Below are positions 31,347-34,971 of a stretch of DNA of 34,971 bases, in pieces. Where the stretch lies: NCBI GenBank assembly GCA_020343875.1, contig CP070811.1, forward strand, positions 1,484,047-1,519,017, written 5' to 3'. The DNA is from Anaerolineales bacterium. Its GTDB lineage: Bacteria > Chloroflexota > Anaerolineae > 4572-78 > NAK82. Each line of letters starts with the position of its first letter. Position 1 is the stretch's first letter. The translations under genes were made by a program, and so were the position numbers. Below the pieces are notes generated by a model. The model was not told the DNA's origin. It was given only the letters and a program-made list of their open reading frames with translations, and did no database searches.

Positions 31347-32858
31347 TCAGAATTCGGGGAAGGCGCTCCGCACCTGGTCGAGCACAGGCCGGCCGGGGGC
31401 AAGGATGATCAGCACCTGGTCGCCGGCGCGAGCCAAAAAGGTGGCTCGCCCCTCGTATTCCCATATCCTACGCCCAGGCTCGTTCAGAGTCAGCTCGGGC
31501 ACGCCTAGGGCCCGGCGAGTCAGATAGTCGGTGAAGGTTTCAAAGAACTGGGCCGCTTCACCCGGCACATCCCAAACCGAGCGCACCACCAACACCTGTA
31601 AGCCCTGCGTGTCCGACCAGAGGGTATACATATCCCCACCCCAGCCAGCAGCCCCCTGCGAGGCAGTGTCCCAGTCCAGATGATCCAGCAGCCAGGCCAG
31701 CAATCCAATCTCCCCTAGCACGTCCCGGTCGACCTCTCGCCAATCAGCGCCCAGGACTGGGCCTAATTCGGGTAAAATCACCGTCTGCGGCGCATCGCGG
31801 GCCAGATATTTCTCCGGATGCATCACCTGCTCACTAGAAGCTGGAGGGTCACTATAAGCAGCGTTCACCTGGTCCCAGCGAAAACCAGCGTTCACCCAAA
31901 GCGTGTAGACAAAATTGGAGCCCTGCAAGTAGGGAAAGAAAGTGAGCACGCTCAGCGAGGGCGAAACGGCATCGACCGTGTCGCGCTCGACCAGGGAGGC
32001 CCGATAAGCCATATACTCCAGCTCGCCAGGAGTGACCTGGTTGAACTGATAGGTACCCATCACCAGCGTGGCGTCCCCCTCTATCAGCGCGTAGGCAGCG
32101 ATGGTCTGATCCTGGCTCATATCCTCGCTCAGGAAGCGACTTAATCCAAAATGCTGATCTTGCAGAGCATGGGTATATTCATGGGCATACACAATCTCTT
32201 CCCGGGCGAACATATTCACCGACTCGGCAACCAGGTACAGCACTTGCTCATCAGGCGTGTAAAAGCCACCGATGCTCTGCGCCGCCGAATCTAGAGCGAT
32301 TGACCGGAAATCGACGCTAGGGTCCAGCAAGTCCATGGCCACGTACAGGTCTCGCTCTCGGTCCAAGGCCAACGAGACACGCGCCTGGGTATATTCTGTC
32401 TCCAAGTGTTGACGTAACTGGGGCCAGGTTAGAAAGCGGGAGGGGACTTCCTGCAACGGCTCCAGTCCACGGATGCTGGCCACATAGGCAGTAATCTCGT
32501 TGATTTTGTCACGGTTGATGAAATCTGGCGGCACAACCATGGTAGGCGTAGCAGTTGGCGCCGCAGGGGCCTTGGTGGCTGTAGGAAGCGAGGTTAGGGT
32601 GGGAGTCGGGCTAGGGATTGGCGTGGCAGAGGGCGTGCTCTGGGCAATAGCTTGCTGGGGGGCCTGCACTCCAAATAGCAAATCGCGGTTGGCTATCACC
32701 GATATCAGCAGGGCACCCAACACGCAGAAGACAGCCAACATCAACCCAGCCAAGATGATCACTTGTGCGCTGGACATCCTAGCTGTCTTCTTCCTTGACG
32801 AGGACTGGGGACCGGGTTGTGGCTTGGCTCTTGGGGGTGATTTCAGTGGCTCCCGCAT
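31347..32858 (-). CDS. Membrane-anchored HExxH zinc metalloprotease-like protein
   Basis: A 503-residue protein. A basic cytoplasmic start (residues 1-28) is followed by one membrane span (about 29-56), then a Pro/Thr/Ser-rich linker (about 72-110) and an extracytoplasmic domain. The zinc motif is HEYTH (226-230), in YAHEYTHALQDQHF, with a likely third ligand E260 in LIEGDATLVMG, the layout of gluzincin peptidases. The function is probably surface or secreted-protein processing; no substrate is known. The start codon overlaps the end of rph by 16 bp, so the two are likely co-transcribed. The GGGG-containing site before the ATG is modest. Confidence 0.85.
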   Translation of the reverse strand: MREPLKSPPRAKPQPGPQSSSRKKTARMSSAQVIILAGLMLAVFCVLGALLISVIANRDLLFGVQAPQQAIAQSTPSATPIPSPTPTLTSLPTATKAPAAPTATPTMVVPPDFINRDKINEITAYVASIRGLEPLQEVPSRFLTWPQLRQHLETEYTQARVSLALDRERDLYVAMDLLDPSVDFRSIALDSAAQSIGGFYTPDEQVLYLVAESVNMFAREEIVYAHEYTHALQDQHFGLSRFLSEDMSQDQTIAAYALIEGDATLVMGTYQFNQVTPGELEYMAYRASLVERDTVDAVSPSLSVLTFFPYLQGSNFVYTLWVNAGFRWDQVNAAYSDPPASSEQVMHPEKYLARDAPQTVILPELGPVLGADWREVDRDVLGEIGLLAWLLDHLDWDTASQGAAGWGGDMYTLWSDTQGLQVLVVRSVWDVPGEAAQFFETFTDYLTRRALGVPELTLNEPGRRIWEYEGRATFLARAGDQVLIILAPGRPVLDQVRSAFPEF

Positions 32859-33580
32859 CGAACCCCTGCCTTTCCCAGAGCTTCTTGCTGGTATCGGAGC
32901 AGTTGCTGGATGCCACTATCCGCCAGGTTGAGTAATTGGTCCAGCATCGAGCGGTCGAATGGGCTGCCCTCGGCGGTGCCCTGCACTTCCACAAAGCGGC
33001 CATTGGAGGTCATAACCACATTCAGGTCAGCTTCGGCAGAGGCGTCTTCGACGTAGCAGAGGTCAAGCAGTGGGCGACCGTCAAGCACGCCAACGCTGAC
33101 AGCCGCAACGGGCGTCAGCAGAGTGTCTGAGGGCAGCCTGCCGCCCTCTATCATGCGCCAAAGCGCCAGCGCCACTGCCACGTAGCCGCCGGTAATGGCT
33201 GCTGTGCGTGTGCCTCCATCGGCTTGGAGCACGTCACAATCCACGGTGAGCGTATGAAGGCCCACCTGGTCCAGGTCTACCGCAGCACGCAAAGCCCGCC
33301 CAATGAGGCGCCGGACCTCTTGCGAGCGTGCCCCGCCGGCTCCCGCCGAGCGGGGGGTGCGGGTGTGAGTAGAGCGGGGAAGCAAGGCATACTCAGCCGT
33401 CAGCCAGCCCCCGCCCGATGCCTCGCGCCAGGCAGGCACCTTCTCCTCCACTGACACGTTGCACAGGACCCGCGTGCCCCCCATTTCGACAAGTACCGAA
33501 CCTTCGGGATAAAGAATAAAGTCGGTGTCGAAACGCACCGGTCGCAGCTCATCGTCTGTACGACCATCAATGCGAGTCAT
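32843..33580 (-). CDS. rph: Ribonuclease PH
   Basis: A 245-residue phosphorolytic 3'-5' exoribonuclease that trims tRNA 3' ends. The family start is RIDGRTDDELRPV, with MGGTRVLCNVSVEEKVP, the RSTHTR/RSQEVRRLIGRALRA core, TVDCDVLQADGGTRTAAITGGYVA and DLCYVEDASAEADLNVVMTS. The length is standard. The ATG at 33580 is chosen since it matches the conserved N-terminus; a TTG at 33616 would add 12 residues not seen in the family. It is followed on the same strand by the metalloprotease gene, overlapping by 16 bp. Confidence 0.96.
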   Translation of the reverse strand: MTRIDGRTDDELRPVRFDTDFILYPEGSVLVEMGGTRVLCNVSVEEKVPAWREASGGGWLTAEYALLPRSTHTRTPRSAGAGGARSQEVRRLIGRALRAAVDLDQVGLHTLTVDCDVLQADGGTRTAAITGGYVAVALALWRMIEGGRLPSDTLLTPVAAVSVGVLDGRPLLDLCYVEDASAEADLNVVMTSNGRFVEVQGTAEGSPFDRSMLDQLLNLADSGIQQLLRYQQEALGKAGVRCGSH

Positions 33581-33691
33581 GTCTGAGGGCCCTTTCAACC
33601 ATGATTGGAAGGGCAAGGAGAACTGCCATCTGTGCCAAGCCTATCCACAAGCTTAGCCTGTACCATGCAGAAATACCTGATGGAGCAGGCA

Positions 33692-34741
33692 TTAACTCGA
33701 CAGGAACTCGTCTATGGCTTCTTTGCTGATGCGGTAGCTGCTGCCAATTTTCTTGGCCTTGAGTTCACCCGACTTTATGACTTCCAGCACATCCTCTTCG
33801 CCAACTCGCATATAGGCCGCTGCCTCAGAGAGAGTCATAACGCCGGAGGCACCTGCTGCTGGACTCTGCCCCCCCGCTTGTTGGCCTCCTTGCATAGCCT
33901 GGCCCATTGCCTGGCCCATCATCGCTCCCAGACCGGCCCCAGCCCCCAGCCCCAATCCGGCACCGGCTAGTCCGCCGCCGCCCTCTTGCTGGGCCGCATC
34001 TCGCATTGCCTGTGCCGCCTGGTACTGCGTGAAGCGCTGCATATCGCCGATGGCCCCCATCGAAGCACGCTGGTCAATCGCTTTCTGTACCTCTTCGGGC
34101 ATGCTGATGTTCTGCAAGAAGAAGGTCTTCAGCGCCAGGCCAAAGGCATCGAACTCATCACCCAGCTTGGCCCGTACAGCCGCACCAATTTCATCTTGCA
34201 TAGCTGGCAGGTCTAGGGCCGGAATCTTGGCTTCGCCCAGCACGTCGGTGAAGCGCGAGATGATCATCCCCCGCAGATAATCTTCAATCTCTCGGGTGCG
34301 ATATCCCCCGCCGGTGCCCACAATCTTGGTCACGAAGAGCTGTGGATCGGTGATTTGAATCGAGTAGTTGCCAAAAGCGCGCAGCCGGACAATGCCAAAG
34401 TCAGTGTCACGCAGAGTAACGGGTTCGGGCGTGCCCCATTTCCAGTCGGTGAATTCGACCAGATTGACAAAATAGACCTCAGCCGTGAAGATGTCTCGGC
34501 CGCCAGTACCCAATCTTAACAAACCTGCCAACAGAGGAAGGTTGGCCGTGGTAATATGGTGTCGTCCAGCCTGGAAGACATCCATGGCTTTACCGTCCCG
34601 GTAGAAGACAGCCGCCTGTGACTCGCGCACGTTAACCGCCGAGCCAAGGCGAAAGTCACCTGAGCCAGCCTCTGGAACTCGAACTACCATCTGATCGCGT
34701 CGCTGATCGGGTGCTTCAATTACATCGATAATTCTTGCCAT
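33692..34741 (-). CDS. SPFH-domain protein with C-terminal excisionase-like HTH
   Basis: A 349-residue protein. Residues about 1-250 are an SPFH (band-7 related) domain of the virion-core/YdjI group: SQAAVFYRDGKAMDVFQAGRHHI, ANLPLLAGLL, then the LGDEFDAFGLALKTFFLQNISMPEEVQKAI stretch. A Gly/Ala/Gln-rich low-complexity linker (about 253-300) leads to residues 302-349, an excisionase/MerR-type helix-turn-helix (HTH_17: TLSEAAAYMRVGEEDVLEVI, then KIGSSYRISKEAIDEFL). YdjI-group proteins usually end with a zinc ribbon, so the HTH is odd. Such proteins are thought to organise membranes or shell-like assemblies; a DNA link here is inference. AGGAGGAGG precedes the ATG. Confidence 0.87.
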   Translation of the reverse strand: MARIIDVIEAPDQRRDQMVVRVPEAGSGDFRLGSAVNVRESQAAVFYRDGKAMDVFQAGRHHITTANLPLLAGLLRLGTGGRDIFTAEVYFVNLVEFTDWKWGTPEPVTLRDTDFGIVRLRAFGNYSIQITDPQLFVTKIVGTGGGYRTREIEDYLRGMIISRFTDVLGEAKIPALDLPAMQDEIGAAVRAKLGDEFDAFGLALKTFFLQNISMPEEVQKAIDQRASMGAIGDMQRFTQYQAAQAMRDAAQQEGGGGLAGAGLGLGAGAGLGAMMGQAMGQAMQGGQQAGGQSPAAGASGVMTLSEAAAYMRVGEEDVLEVIKSGELKAKKIGSSYRISKEAIDEFLSS

Positions 34742-34832
34742 TATTTGACCTCCTCCTGATCGTACGTCTCGTCATATGATACACTATGTTTTCCAAATTG
34801 GGCTTGTCTGCACATCATCAGTCCAGTAGGTA

Positions 34833-34971
34833 CTAAGCCAAGATGGCGCTTTCGCGGTCGCGCCAGGTGGCGTTGGCCTCCTCAGCGGCCGACACCACGT
34901 TTCGGATAGCCGCCTTCACCTCGCCATCAGCGTCAATAGCGTCGGCCAGGGCACCGATGGCAGTTTGAATG
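34833..34971 (-). CDS. C-terminal fragment of an unidentified protein (runs off window)
   Basis: A minus-strand reading frame enters at the right edge and stops with TAG at 34833-34835, giving about 45 residues of mixed Ala-rich helical sequence (IQTAIGALADAIDADG, then IRNVVSAAEEANATWRDR). The coding bias matches neighbours and the frame has no stop up to the edge. It lies upstream of the SPFH gene on the same strand with 91 bp between. No family recognised. Confidence 0.6.
   Translation of the reverse strand, partial: IQTAIGALADAIDADGEVKAAIRNVVSAAEEANATWRDRESAILA

Noticed and set aside
1..34971. CRISPR arrays, tRNA or rRNA genes, prophage
   Set aside because: No regularly spaced short repeats, cloverleaf-like sequences, rRNA segments or phage structural genes were seen by eye.

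Overview
The window looks like chromosomal DNA of a Chloroflexota bacterium, probably Anaerolineae-like. This is inferred from the protein mix: a DUF2079 membrane protein, a membrane protein ending in an interleukin-like EMT inducer (FAM3/ILEI) domain, a secreted beta-helix protein with a 'VYLPIIL' C-terminus, DUF4388 and V4R signalling proteins, and Pro/Thr-rich linkers in secreted proteins. No 16S gene or phage, IS, tRNA or CRISPR feature was seen, so the assignment is not proven.

Left part (1-11.6 kb). An AlkD-type DNA alkylation repair protein is followed by a large secreted right-handed beta-helix protein with a recent internal duplication, then a 920-residue polytopic membrane protein with the ILEI domain. 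Next is a two-gene operon of a MESH1-like HD hydrolase and a DUF2079 membrane protein. A convergent RNase D-like exonuclease closes this part.

Central part (11.6-26.6 kb). This is a long, almost entirely plus-strand signalling and lipid-like island. In order it holds a DUF4388 (PATAN) protein, a conservon/MglA-type small GTPase, a roadblock/LC7 protein, alpha/beta-hydrolase copy 1, V4R protein copy 1, a left-handed beta-helix protein, a reductase resembling long-chain acyl-ACP reductase (AAR), a response regulator with a degenerate GGDEF domain, a 1584-residue hybrid histidine kinase (five GAF, PAS, HisKA, HATPase, two receivers), a single-domain response regulator, alpha/beta-hydrolase copy 2 and V4R protein copy 2. 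The hydrolase-V4R pair therefore occurs twice, on either side of the kinase genes. The natural reading, which is inference, is a GTPase/phosphorelay circuit tied to an acyl-chain or other hydrophobic small molecule that the V4R proteins bind and the hydrolases and reductase make or remove. Several gaps carry perfect hairpins: 23 bp at 11841-11891, 17 bp at 13754-13805 and three in a row at 19461-19518.

Right part (26.6-35 kb). A TPP riboswitch and terminator precede thiamine pyrophosphokinase and a thiamine-type ABC substrate-binding lipoprotein, with no transporter permease or ATPase after them. The rest is on the minus strand: an SPFH protein with a C-terminal excisionase-like HTH, RNase PH, a membrane-anchored HExxH metalloprotease, hypoxanthine phosphoribosyltransferase, a DnaB-like ATPase lacking the DnaB N-terminal domain, and a small membrane-anchored protein resembling the SecD P1 head. 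A truncated unknown gene runs off the right edge.
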